DNA of 30,132 nucleotides from a virus: positions 1 to 30,132 of IMG/VR virus record IMGVR_UViG_3300042542_001169; one strand, written 5' to 3'. This document shows, piece after piece, positions 8,601 through 15,801 of the stretch. The position numbers and the translations under genes are program-made. The notes below the pieces were generated by a model. That model was not told where the DNA came from. It did not search any database and saw only the letters and a list, made by a program, of their open reading frames with translations. The stretch's first letter is position 1, and each line of letters begins with the position of its first letter.

Positions 8601-11223
8601 ACTGGTCTTTAGAGAAAGCACCCAACTCTTTAAGGGCATGAATACCCTCATGCCTTAGAACCCTCATTGGTTTCTCGGCATCTATAGCAATCTTTATTAG
8701 CTTCTTGGAATACTCACCATCTGCTGTAGCTTCGTTGCTCGCTCTGATTGCGTTAACGATGTTTAAATGCAGATCACCCAAGCCAAGGCGAGTCATCATC
8801 GGACGAAGCTTTTTGTCTAACTCTGCTGCCTGTTCTTTGAAGCGTCCAGTAAATAAACCAGCGCTTAACAACCTTTCTTCTGCCTTTTTGTTACCGACCA
8901 TGTGAGGTTCGCGTATACCCTCTACAGAGCCGTATCTAGCCTTCAGCTCATCCTGAGCCATGACGCTCAACTCAGCGGCTAGGTCGCCCTTCTGGTTAGG
9001 CGCAGCGGCTATTATCTGACGCAGGGTATCGTCAGGAAGTTTAGACACAGCATGTGCTTGCGCTTCTTCTCTACTGTCGAATGTTCCGGCTGCCTCGTTG
9101 TTGTCGTACAGAGTGTAGTCAGACTTGGTGGTGATCTTCTCGCCTCTAGGCTCAATCGTCAGAGGCTCTGCCAAATTCTCAGCGGCTGCGTTTAAACTCT
9201 CTATCTTAGCGAGCTTTGCTTGGTTCTTGCTTTCTAAGCCTGCAGCCTTGGTCTGATACTCAATGGTATTGGTCAGTCCCTGAGCAGCCATTGTGTCTAG
9301 CTCGGTCTGGCTCTGGGCAATCTGGTCCCCTAGTTTAGCTGCCTCTTTGGCGCTTCTAGCTGCAAGACTTTGCCGCGCAGCGGAAAGGGTATCTATTCTT
9401 GCCCGAGCCTTGTCTTCGGTTGCATGTTCTTCTAGATCGCCCTGCGATGTCTTAATTACATAAGACTCAGGCACGGAATCAGATGCGTATGTGTTCTCTC
9501 TAACGTCAGGACCGCCAGCTACCTTATTGGCATTTGGAATATGCACACTGATATTAGTCGTCCCGTCTGGGTTGGGGTATGACTTTGCGTACAGGTCGCC
9601 CCGACCGGCTGCGGTATGCAGTAACGACTCTGCATCCACATCGTTCTTTAACCCAGTGTAGCCCTTGATCTTCTCGATAGTGTCCGCTAACGAGAGAGCG
9701 TTGTCTTCTGTGTGGTCAGCGTTTAAATTATTAATCGCTACATCGTATTGCTCTTCCGAGAAGCGCGTTGCGCTTGTGCCTGCCAGTTGCAAAGGAGTCT
9801 TTGAGACAGGCAATGCACTGACGGCTTTGATAGCAGAGAACAGTTGAGGCGGACTCATGCTGTTTAAATCATCTGTACCTGTAGACCTACGAAGGAAATC
9901 TCTGAATCCTTGCGAGTCAGTATCTACATTCTTCTGTCCGGCGATGTTTAAAACGGTTGCTATGTGCTGAGGAGCGTTAGCTACATCTGTATCGCTAGGG
10001 ACAAACCCCATCTTCTCTGCAATTAGCTTGCTGATTTCTTGCTGAGGCATACCGGCATCAGACAGATCTTCTACAGAGAACGACTTCAGTAGAGGCTTGC
10101 CTGCTTCTGCCCTTGTTTTGTTAATGAATGCCAGATGATCTGCGTTTAAACCTAATGACTGAGTTGTAGTCCCGTCATCAGCAACGGTCTGCTTCTGGGC
10201 TGAGAAGTTTCCTAACGGATTGTAGATAGGATGTTTGTCTTGTGCTGCCGCCATCTTCTCTTTAGGGCGTGAAGCAGCATCTGCATCAGCGGTATCCTTA
10301 GCCGCCTGCATAGCTTTATCCAACTCTTCCTTATCCTTCTTGGCTAGGCTTGCTTGGTAGTCTCTGCGGATGTCCTTCCTGAGAATTAGATCTAGACCTA
10401 CCTGAGCTACCCCCCCTACCCCAGCACCCATTGCCCCTTCTTTAAGGGCTGATCCACCGATCTCTTGGTCTGGGTTGTATATCTGTTGAGCGGCTATGTC
10501 TTGCAAGACTCCAGAGCCTGCTTCCTGTACGCCTTCTACAGCGCCCTGCTGTAGCGCTCTCTTGCCATAAGCAAGCGCGGTCAAGTCAGAAGGTTTAGAC
10601 AGACCCTTAGTGGCTCTGAATAGATTCTGTATTGGGAGGAGTTCTGTTAGACCGATAGGAGCGCCGGTAGCTAATGCTCCGAACTCTTGACCGGGGCTGA
10701 TTATCTTTCCTTCAGCACGAGCGGTCTCTACCCGCTGACGGGCTTCTTCTGCCCCTAGACCGGCTGATTGAGCCACTGCTACAGGGGCTGCTGCGCGAGG
10801 AGCAACTCCCTTTATTACTGTCCCAAGCCCCTTTAAACCAGCTTGCGGACCAAGCATAGAACCGAATGTTCCCAAGCCATGTGCAAACTGAGACCCAAGA
10901 CCTTCATCGGTCGGGGCTAATGATTGCTCTGTTTCTGTGATTGATTTGCCAAAGCCCGTCTCTGCAAACGGAGTCATCTCTGGATTGAAATAACGAGCAG
11001 CGGCGTATGGGAGAGAGCTTAACCCCCCTACAGCTTGGACCAGACCAGACCCAACTCCCCTTGCAATATTCCTTGGAGCGTTTAAAGCCTGACCTAAAGC
11101 TGTGGGTGGAGGTGGGAATGCTTCTGGATAGGCAACCTTTGCAAGCTCCATGCCTTTAGCAGGCGAGACTCCGTCCGCTACCCATGCCGTAGTGCCGTCT
11201 GGTAGAGTTATTAGATGCGGCAT
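2617..11223 (-). CDS. 2868-residue polyvalent virion megaprotein (metallopeptidase + ADP-ribosyltransferase + LPD-type C-terminus)
   Basis: This is the last gene of the late operon, and its ATG directly follows the previous stop. Residues 1-36 are a short LPDGT-type N-terminal module, then a low-complexity Ala/Gly region to about 280. Residues 790-960 hold a zinc metallopeptidase: HEGIH at 858-862, with a likely third ligand Glu908 or Glu909 in ALIEEAIADAF. Residues 1095-1375 form an unnamed helical module (SATSQN, STNDRQ, LQALTWVEQR). Residues 1738-1992 are an ADP-ribosyltransferase of the polyvalent type: WYHGT at 1761-1765, AIFLAESPEFAESF, FYVEE and YSPNQVKSA. Residues 2040-2868 resemble large polyvalent-protein-associated domains, including a hydrophobic stretch near 2566-2583. 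Such proteins are thought to travel in the capsid and act on the host after injection. No lytic transglycosylase motif of T7 gp16 was found. Confidence 0.88.
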   Translation of the reverse strand: MPHLITLPDGTTAWVADGVSPAKGMELAKVAYPEAFPPPPTALGQALNAPRNIARGVGSGLVQAVGGLSSLPYAAARYFNPEMTPFAETGFGKSITETEQSLAPTDEGLGSQFAHGLGTFGSMLGPQAGLKGLGTVIKGVAPRAAAPVAVAQSAGLGAEEARQRVETARAEGKIISPGQEFGALATGAPIGLTELLPIQNLFRATKGLSKPSDLTALAYGKRALQQGAVEGVQEAGSGVLQDIAAQQIYNPDQEIGGSALKEGAMGAGVGGVAQVGLDLILRKDIRRDYQASLAKKDKEELDKAMQAAKDTADADAASRPKEKMAAAQDKHPIYNPLGNFSAQKQTVADDGTTTQSLGLNADHLAFINKTRAEAGKPLLKSFSVEDLSDAGMPQQEISKLIAEKMGFVPSDTDVANAPQHIATVLNIAGQKNVDTDSQGFRDFLRRSTGTDDLNSMSPPQLFSAIKAVSALPVSKTPLQLAGTSATRFSEEQYDVAINNLNADHTEDNALSLADTIEKIKGYTGLKNDVDAESLLHTAAGRGDLYAKSYPNPDGTTNISVHIPNANKVAGGPDVRENTYASDSVPESYVIKTSQGDLEEHATEDKARARIDTLSAARQSLAARSAKEAAKLGDQIAQSQTELDTMAAQGLTNTIEYQTKAAGLESKNQAKLAKIESLNAAAENLAEPLTIEPRGEKITTKSDYTLYDNNEAAGTFDSREEAQAHAVSKLPDDTLRQIIAAAPNQKGDLAAELSVMAQDELKARYGSVEGIREPHMVGNKKAEERLLSAGLFTGRFKEQAAELDKKLRPMMTRLGLGDLHLNIVNAIRASNEATADGEYSKKLIKIAIDAEKPMRVLRHEGIHALKELGAFSKDQLRVLENKAKSEWIRKYRILERYQGLNLSPEALIEEAIADAFSDFDQTQPPAGLIGVVFNKIKSFMEALGNSLDGIGFHTADSIFGKVEAGRLPVTREPTSMEVKNSVAGKGIKGETYNELNKTPEGAKVADLFLKHRAAEEKANKDRSMSQGRSEGEAARAFRRFNKALKEYTGNDEERQMKISGGLGTEQTLYDETKDQGKFSLREEPPKEKKEVKKRTMADLEKAIPPKDRVVSKDPTRLLNGEKFSDARLNEAGVGFLLSSIYGESKANEIIQTLWGESIKESGGDFVQNIISQVNAKPPTAAFLNAAMSLPNFARYWYETSGEAGADLPLTPDHIELLFNILSATSQNAKPLTNAKRAISVMAEYLQNRPIETDLISKKPVQDAINNPHLETLKFGNFANTFKFVTGLTKTAPISTNDRQVAVVFGMEPEVFVKNPVLYEVISRFYNKVRDQQNALLEKGEQPYEAWQLQALTWVEQRGDNTSYGTETSDDYVQALHAITEILKKEGIPLARGKIGEKTLLDPRVPKILSGTLETFQNAMKATVESNTLLNTSGVAANAEYDKIENIQAPWANKLRKEFIQIQRRVLRKLASQKIVQDVVAAVVGGKVSMSRMDSTARGTYEDKLSPNMRIPMSYRDSKNAHHDLTDVESSAVLSILGNGLDQAAMAGSVFKPSKGGETFRVFFPGKIVSDTEASAFSAAVGFPLNIYEVPNGGVVEINVGGRDDRPTKKSIIAANANIFPNNKAIVTQTSIKTVYLEKGKNTYGVPYYNEAINDYRIRKFGRGDPSGLGRRFDANIYAVTKKIRQLATERNKEFRNFTKDAREQQAKAAVKGLGKKPPPAAPPPATPPSVGKLSLRQTNTPEFKQWFRDSKQVNADGTPKRWYHGTARDIGTFKPKQANAIFLAESPEFAESFSQLSESYMAREVFDVMIPTKRYDLMMSAVNKAVKDGDIGLKEAREIRLALLMYTDHADTTLGEAESVMRGAEGALNSLLLEKLPTRANIMPLYVRAENTFDYENPDHINIIRPAIEKRHTIFAYRYAPKPPDQSDQLTQTQIKNDIANIKKGRWQSIEYEDIQNAIKAAGFDSFYVEEAGRKNLAVYSPNQVKSAVGNTGAFSRSNDDVRYSIRSNSAQTKPQGRFDEANADLSPDMTAAINRTTTARKNEGWSDRIAAAFSPRSFTAFRQAFIHGADSISNLTRETALQFGEQEYHADRSAIAAVLFADRAAGIAASSFVNGPPVYKNGFASVPENSTVRGLIPILEPLMKGGAHMLQRFQFYAGTRRGSRLIYETRVGKDGKTITSTREQNFTKEDIERGKILEKMHPEFKQVFAEYQQYNNGLVQFMKDTGVISAKEAELWTKNWDYIPFYRQMDGDRINAPAIFSSISGVKKPKELKGGEAPLADFMETVIRNSRAAIEAGMKNVAGQRTIRDLQRLNQASEVPPATKGYDIVSIKQAGVTKFYKVDDSLVYEALKGLDAPHLPFVEILAKPANFLRDMVTKDPGFMLANLARDSMQAWVTSGVNMTPLFDTFKQAGKAMLGSNPEAAALARSGYFTGYDFAGDTKSSAAAVEKELRKRTGTQTGAEKALMPLSKIMDILDKGAHISDLATRSEVYKRVLEKTGNEAEATYQALEIMNFSRKGNSALIRIVTALVPFMNARIQGMDVLYRTGFGRSATVHNQKQKKLFATRSLTILGLTAMYLALASDTEEYKNATPEERDNYWILGGLGRIPIPFELGVLFKVFPERIYQHVWGMDTGADLRQSIARNITSTLVMNPIPHVAMPIVENIANYSFFTGQPIVGKGMEDVYTPYQANPSTSLLAQLVGKETNQSPLKIDNLIRGYTGTLGTYAVMMLDAAMRGEGDDVKATKKLEQMPVFKRFMTTKQGSGTINAYYELKKEVDTAVKTVNFLERQGDYEELAVFQAGRGGKLLGIKDYMNGLNEEMSSLRTFRREARRSKMDPDNLAEIESNIKDAEINVTKNIQFVKKALD
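5248..6012 (-). other. ADP-ribosyltransferase (ART-PolyVal type) domain within the megaprotein
   Basis: This part encodes residues 1738-1992. It begins with the family signature F-x-x-WF-x-DSK and a DGTPKRWYHGT strand whose His1763 would bind NAD+. The middle has AIFLAESPEFAESF, and the end has FDSFYVEEAGRKNLAVY followed by SPNQVKSA-x-GN-x-G-x-F. Glu1969 or Glu1970 is the candidate catalytic Glu of an H-Y-E-type ART. A long insertion (about 1815-1875) separates the first and second halves. Target unknown; in T4 and other phages injected ARTs modify host RNA polymerase or translation proteins. Confidence 0.8.
8344..8856 (-). other. Metallopeptidase (gluzincin-like) domain within the megaprotein
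   Basis: This part encodes residues 790-960 of the megaprotein. HEGIH is encoded at 8638-8652 and fits the HExxH zinc-binding and catalytic pattern (His858, Glu859, His862). The downstream helix with Glu908 and Glu909 offers the third ligand. The context LRHEGIHALKELGAF and the following W/E-rich helix resemble the metallopeptidase described in phage polyvalent proteins. Substrate is unknown; self-processing of the megaprotein or cleavage of a host protein are both possible. Confidence 0.75.
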
Positions 11224-12867
11224 TTATTGGGTCTGACCTAAAGCCTGCCCCGGATTCCTGTTCATTGGCGGAGGCGCAACAGTAGATGCTCCGGGGATGC
11301 CCGCCAACTGTTGATACACTGCTGCAAGTTGCTGGTCATATGTTGGGTCGGCAGTCGAAATTCCGCTTTGCATTAGCTTGCTTTGTGCAAGTTTAATTAA
11401 TGTTGGGTTTCCAATGTTAGCTTTAAGCTGCGCCACCAAGACTTGCGGCGCTCCCGCTCCTTGAGCTGCAGCTCTAGCATCGTTAAGATCAGCGGCAGTC
11501 AAGGATCTTTGACCACCAGCTATCAATGAATAATATTGTGCCGGACCCAATGCTTTTTGTAGCTCAAGCTGTGCCGCTGCTATTTCATTTGCTCTTGAAT
11601 GAATATTTGCATTTGCACCATAAGAAAGATTTTGCGATTCAGTCTGAAATTTTTGATTAGCAATCTGCTCTTTTTGAATACCCCTATCAAGCATCTTCTG
11701 ACCAGCCTCAAACTTACCTTGATCTTGTAGGATCTGAGCCTTAGCCAAATCTTGTCTTGCTTGGGTCATTAGATCTTCTCCGCCACGGACATCTTTCATG
11801 CTCTGACGGTAAGCCAGCATTCCTTCTTCTGCCCCTTCACCAAAATAGCGACCCGGAGACTTGGATTTTAAGACTCCAATGCCAGCCATCATAAGGGCTT
11901 CGTTCAGAGCGGACTTCCTGCGGTCTTTAAGATTCTGGGTGCGAGAGCCTAGTTCTTTTTCTACAGACTCCAGTCTGTTGGGAACTGCTGTTGCGTACCG
12001 TTCCTCTCCTGACTTGGCGGTTGCAGCTTCTTCTGCTGCTGTAGGGGCTGATGGAGCTTTTATACCCTGAAAGATCTTCATGTAATCAGTCCCAGCGCCA
12101 CCACGAGAAGCTGGCAGAGAGTATGGGGGCGGAAGCGAAATATCTGCTTGAGCTGATTTTGCTACTGGATCTGATTTTGCAGGGATTTCGGCAACAGGAG
12201 TATTAATGGATGTTGGTATTGTTTGACCCTTTTGCGCTGGGACAGTGGGGACTGGAGCAGCAGCTTGTCGAGCATTTTTAATGTTTTCTTTTGCAAGGTT
12301 AGCCACATCTTCATCATGACTTGAAAACAAAAAGTTATCCAAAAACGGATTTTTGTATTTATTGTACCGAGGGTCGTTACGCACATACGGACGCTCCCCC
12401 TCTACAAGACTACCATCTAGTCCATCAAACCTCTTAACATCACCACCCTCTTGGAATGCAACTAACCCACCGCCAGCCATACGCTTACGGGGAGAAGCCA
12501 TTGCATCTGTAGCGGCTAATGAACTAGCCTGTGGGGTAGCCATCAGACCAGCCGCAGGCATCTGAGGTATCTGCGGAGGCATCTGCGGAGGCATAGGCAT
12601 CTGAGGAGGCAGAGGCTGTTGTTGTGGTGCTGGCTGTTGCATTTGAGCAACAGCAGACATCATCTGTTCCCTATTAGGCTGAGTCAGATCTTCTACAACG
12701 GTAGACTTAGGATCATTCTTCAGCGCCCTGTCTCGCATTCCTTTGCGTCTAGTTAGCTCTGAGATAACCAGATATGCTGGGTAAGCGCCTGTAGGCTGCT
12801 GTACCTCATTCATCAGGTAATGATCAGGAACGTCCTTTAGGTTGTTTGAAAGCTCTATGAGATTCAT
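11224..12867 (-). CDS. Virion-associated low-complexity protein with Pro/Gln/Met tract and GG motif
   Basis: This 547-residue protein has a folded-looking N-terminus (residues 1-60, NLIELSNNLKDVPDHYL...), a tract very rich in Pro, Gln and Met at 78-106, and a glycine motif AGGGLVAFQEGG at 131-142. Residues 290-460 are Ala/Gln/Lys rich and predicted helical, with likely coiled coil. It overlaps the upstream gene by ATGA and abuts the megaprotein start. Position among presumed ejection proteins suggests an internal virion component. A related GG motif appears in the 403-residue protein upstream. I do not know a named family; the function is inferred from position. Confidence 0.75.
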   Translation of the reverse strand: MNLIELSNNLKDVPDHYLMNEVQQPTGAYPAYLVISELTRRKGMRDRALKNDPKSTVVEDLTQPNREQMMSAVAQMQQPAPQQQPLPPQMPMPPQMPPQIPQMPAAGLMATPQASSLAATDAMASPRKRMAGGGLVAFQEGGDVKRFDGLDGSLVEGERPYVRNDPRYNKYKNPFLDNFLFSSHDEDVANLAKENIKNARQAAAPVPTVPAQKGQTIPTSINTPVAEIPAKSDPVAKSAQADISLPPPYSLPASRGGAGTDYMKIFQGIKAPSAPTAAEEAATAKSGEERYATAVPNRLESVEKELGSRTQNLKDRRKSALNEALMMAGIGVLKSKSPGRYFGEGAEEGMLAYRQSMKDVRGGEDLMTQARQDLAKAQILQDQGKFEAGQKMLDRGIQKEQIANQKFQTESQNLSYGANANIHSRANEIAAAQLELQKALGPAQYYSLIAGGQRSLTAADLNDARAAAQGAGAPQVLVAQLKANIGNPTLIKLAQSKLMQSGISTADPTYDQQLAAVYQQLAGIPGASTVAPPPMNRNPGQALGQTQ

Positions 12868-14162
12868 GACTTCATTCCTTCTCTAGCAAGACCAGCGGCT
12901 AATAGACCAGCCCCGCTCATCTGCTGGGCTAGACTTGGTTGAGCTTCATATACTGTCTTGCCGCCTGTAGCGGCAAGATTTGAACTCCCGCGCAACAGGT
13001 CCGACATAAACCCAAGCTGTTTATACGGATACGCTTTCTGATCTATCCAGTTCTGATAAGCAATCTCAAGAGCTTGCTGTTGTTGCTGCTGGTCCATAGC
13101 ACCAAAGGCTTCTTGTGCTTTAGCTAGGTCTATTCCTGCTGCCTGCGTCTGAGCGCCTAAGTTGCCAAGACTTGTAGCTGCGGTGATAGCTTGGTTAGAT
13201 CCTTGCAGACCAGCGGTTGTCCCAAACTGCCTAGACTGCTCTGCTGCCTTTTGAGCGTCCATAGACAACTGAGCTTCTCTGGCTGCTGATGACTCCCCAA
13301 AGGTTGAGCCATACTGTCTAGAGGCTTCTGCGGCTTTCTGAGCATCCATCATTGCTGCTTGATTAGCTAGTTGAGCCTGAGTGCCATACTGAAGGTTCTG
13401 CCCTTGTGCTGTCATAGCACGACCTTGGTCGCGTTCAAACTGCTGCTGTGCGTTCTCATATGCAGACTGAAGACCTTGAGCCTGTATGCCGCCCAACTGA
13501 GACCCTAACGCCCTTTCTCTTTCTGTCTGACCAATAAGCTGTCTGGCTCCGCCGAATGTACCTTGACCAGCAGCGGCTAGGTTTGCATTCTTCTGCACAA
13601 TCTGTGCATCCCGCATTGCCATAATTTTCTGCTGATCTACAACCGCCTGCATGTAAGGAGAGGTGTACTGTGCTACTTGATCCGCACCAAAGGTAGCGGA
13701 TGTTGCTCTCTCAGGGGTGACTGTAGCTGCGTTAAACGCTGTAGGCGAATAAGACCTTGTTGCGTAGTTAGTTCCAAATCCTGAAGGGGCATAGTTACCA
13801 GCGCCTAGACCCGCTACCCCGCCTGCTGTAGCCATATCTGTTGCTGTGCCAAAGTTAGCAGAAGGAGCCATTCCTGTTACGGATGATCTAGCAGCTACCT
13901 GCTCTGGGGTGGCTAGAGCAAGACGGTCATCCTTATAAGCCTGATACGCAGCCCCCGGAGCGCCTTCTTTATTAACGCCAGTTATAGCGCCTGCCTGCCC
14001 CAGCAGGGCTTCCATGTATGGCTTGGCGTATTCTGGTATAGAGACTTGAGATGTCTGGGTAGGCATTGGAGGGGGCTTGCCACCCTCTAGGGTCATACCC
14101 CTTCTGCCGCATCTTGGTTTAAACGCTTCCTCTGGAAGCATTGAGAAATGATCATATATCAT
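12864..14162 (-). CDS. Ala/Gln-rich internal virion protein candidate
   Basis: The 432-residue product begins MIYDHFSMLPEEAF; AGGTGA lies 6 bases upstream of the ATG. Residues 41-100 have a conserved-looking segment (SIPEYAKPYMEALLGQAG). Residues 100-170 are Gly/Ala/Tyr rich. Residues 165-380 are long Ala/Gln helices including SPYMQAVVDQQKI and TFGGARQLIGQTERERALG. A 29-residue segment is directly repeated: MDAQKAAEASRQYG at 272 and MDAQKAAEQSRQFG at 301. Composition and position resemble podovirus internal core proteins that exit with the DNA (T7 gp14-like in role), but sequence identity to T7 proteins is not claimed. The first codons hold a GTTTAAAC palindrome at 14117. Confidence 0.75.
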   Translation of the reverse strand: MIYDHFSMLPEEAFKPRCGRRGMTLEGGKPPPMPTQTSQVSIPEYAKPYMEALLGQAGAITGVNKEGAPGAAYQAYKDDRLALATPEQVAARSSVTGMAPSANFGTATDMATAGGVAGLGAGNYAPSGFGTNYATRSYSPTAFNAATVTPERATSATFGADQVAQYTSPYMQAVVDQQKIMAMRDAQIVQKNANLAAAGQGTFGGARQLIGQTERERALGSQLGGIQAQGLQSAYENAQQQFERDQGRAMTAQGQNLQYGTQAQLANQAAMMDAQKAAEASRQYGSTFGESSAAREAQLSMDAQKAAEQSRQFGTTAGLQGSNQAITAATSLGNLGAQTQAAGIDLAKAQEAFGAMDQQQQQQALEIAYQNWIDQKAYPYKQLGFMSDLLRGSSNLAATGGKTVYEAQPSLAQQMSGAGLLAAGLAREGMKS

Positions 14163-14170
14163 GCTGTCAC

Positions 14171-14593
14171 CTATTTAAAGAATCGTTGGAACGAGATGCT
14201 TTGTACTTCGTATCCATACTTCTTTATTGCTCTGGACCATCCCGGTCTGCCAGTGAATTCTATCCCCACACATCCTGTAGCCTTTGCGTAGCCTTCTGCT
14301 AACTCCTGCATCCTGTCAGATACCTGCTCCATTACATGTGGTTCCATCGCACAGTACTGAATAGCAAACATCTTACATTGATGATACTGCTTAACCTCAG
14401 TTATCAGATGACCGTATATATTATTGTCATCCAAAACTACCCACAGTTGCATTTGACGAGAGAGAATGAATGACAGTATATCGTCAGCAGTTGCTCTTCC
14501 CATCGACCATTCTTCTGATACCTTTAGATACGGTAGAATCTGCGGGAGGATGGAGCAAACCATTCCCGGTGGGACTAATGACAGGTCCATCAT
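14171..14593 (-). CDS. T7 gp13-like internal protein with GNAT fold
   Basis: The 140-residue protein has the layout of the T7 gp13 family, which looks like a GNAT acetyltransferase fold: a central QLWVVLDDNNIYGHLITEV strand pair, a helix MEQVSDRMQELAEGYAKATG, then VGIEFTGRPGWSRAIKKYGYEV at the C-terminus. The GRPGWSRALKKYG-type ending is the best landmark. T7 gp13 is needed for internal virion assembly although it is not found in the mature particle. Whether this copy binds acetyl-CoA cannot be judged. It is coupled to the upstream gene by an ATGA overlap (14590-14593). Confidence 0.7.
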   Translation of the reverse strand: MMDLSLVPPGMVCSILPQILPYLKVSEEWSMGRATADDILSFILSRQMQLWVVLDDNNIYGHLITEVKQYHQCKMFAIQYCAMEPHVMEQVSDRMQELAEGYAKATGCVGIEFTGRPGWSRAIKKYGYEVQSISFQRFFK

Positions 14594-15801
14594 CTAGGCA
14601 GGTACTTTGCTGCGTTGATTTGAGGAGACTGCCTCTTGCGTCCAGTTCTTTCTTGTCTAATCTTGTCCATCATTGCGTAGAGCTTTTCTGCCCCTGCCTT
14701 GCTTGATCCGTTCCCAATGTGGGAGACAACGTCTGCCGGTATGACAAACTCTCCATCAGCCAATCTAGCTGGCTGCTTGGTTCCTATCATAGCAGGTATG
14801 TCGTCACTCATCCCATCTCCACGACCGCTTAGAAAGTTACCGCCTCTATGTAGGCTTAGTAAGCCACCTTGAGCTGCTTTGTATGGAGTGCCTGCGGTAT
14901 AGCTGCCTGAGTACCTAATCTTCTCTCTGCCTCTTGGATCTGCTTCTTGGTCGGAGGTATCTTCTTCAGAATAGATGTAGGGACGAATCATTGAGTCTGA
15001 GATTGGGTTTGCCCCGCTACTTGGAGGCATCATCTGCGCCAGACCTAGACCGCCCATAGCAATATTGAGCTTGTTATCCATTACAAAATCACCAGCCTTG
15101 TCTAGAAAAGACTTCTCAACTGGTGTTTTTGTAATGGCAGGCTCATATGCAGTGCCTACGCCTCCAAAAGCGTCTGCGCTTGCTTGTCTCTGAGCGGCTG
15201 CATTCATGCTTTCGTTAATTCCTCCAACATCCCCGCTCATGTTGAGCGGACTTGACTCTGCCTTAACAGCAGCATCAAAAGTGTTCATTGGCTTGGTTGG
15301 AGCCTTGACCACATCAGTAGGGCTGATGGATTTGCCATAGTTCATTGGACTGGCTTGAGGAGAAATGCTTCTAGGTATTGGCTTTGGCTCTGCTACAGAA
15401 AAAAGGTTTGGCTGTGCGAGAGGCGGCTCAGGGATTACGGGAGGCTTGGCTACGCTTCCTGCCTTTGGTGCTAACTGCGCGATACCTTCCGCTGCAACTA
15501 CCGGGGCAGCCGTTGTTGCAACTGGGGCTACTAAAGCCCCTAGTCCACCCACGGGGACAACGCCCGGAGCAACTCCAGTAGCGGCTCCTGACAACAGAGA
15601 TGCGGTAGAAGGCATAGCCCCGCCAATTCCGGCGGCGGTGGGAATGGTAGCAGCCACAGCGGTTCCAGCGGCGGTAGCTGCTGCAGCGGCTTGTGCTGCC
15701 ACGGCGGCTGCTGCCACTTGTGCTGCTGTTGTTCCTGCCATTGCGGCTGCTGCCAGCGCTTCTGCTGCCGCTATTGATCCTGCTGCTGCTAGGAAAGACA
15801 T
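14590..15801 (-). CDS. Ala-rich presumed DNA-ejection virion protein
   Basis: The 403-residue protein starts 8 bases after AAAGGA-type Shine-Dalgarno sequence inside the cupin gene, with a 13-base overlap. Residues 1-62 are almost only Ala, Thr, Gly and Val with no charged residue after Glu14, which would make long membrane-compatible helices. Residues 110-235 are Pro/Ser-rich and look disordered. Residues 296-403 are conserved-looking: IRYSGS at 295, GGLLSLHRGG at 312-321, LADGEFVIPADVVSHIGNGSSKAG at 348-370 and a basic tail. The ADGEFVIPADVVS block recurs in podophage virion proteins (family memory). A channel-forming or core role is inferred. Confidence 0.75.
   Translation of the reverse strand: MSFLAAAGSIAAAEALAAAAMAGTTAAQVAAAAVAAQAAAAATAAGTAVAATIPTAAGIGGAMPSTASLLSGAATGVAPGVVPVGGLGALVAPVATTAAPVVAAEGIAQLAPKAGSVAKPPVIPEPPLAQPNLFSVAEPKPIPRSISPQASPMNYGKSISPTDVVKAPTKPMNTFDAAVKAESSPLNMSGDVGGINESMNAAAQRQASADAFGGVGTAYEPAITKTPVEKSFLDKAGDFVMDNKLNIAMGGLGLAQMMPPSSGANPISDSMIRPYIYSEEDTSDQEADPRGREKIRYSGSYTAGTPYKAAQGGLLSLHRGGNFLSGRGDGMSDDIPAMIGTKQPARLADGEFVIPADVVSHIGNGSSKAGAEKLYAMMDKIRQERTGRKRQSPQINAAKYLPR

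Noticed and set aside
2617-11223. Lytic transglycosylase domain in the megaprotein, as in T7 gp16
   Set aside because: No catalytic Glu-Ser plus GLMQ-type motif was found anywhere in the protein.
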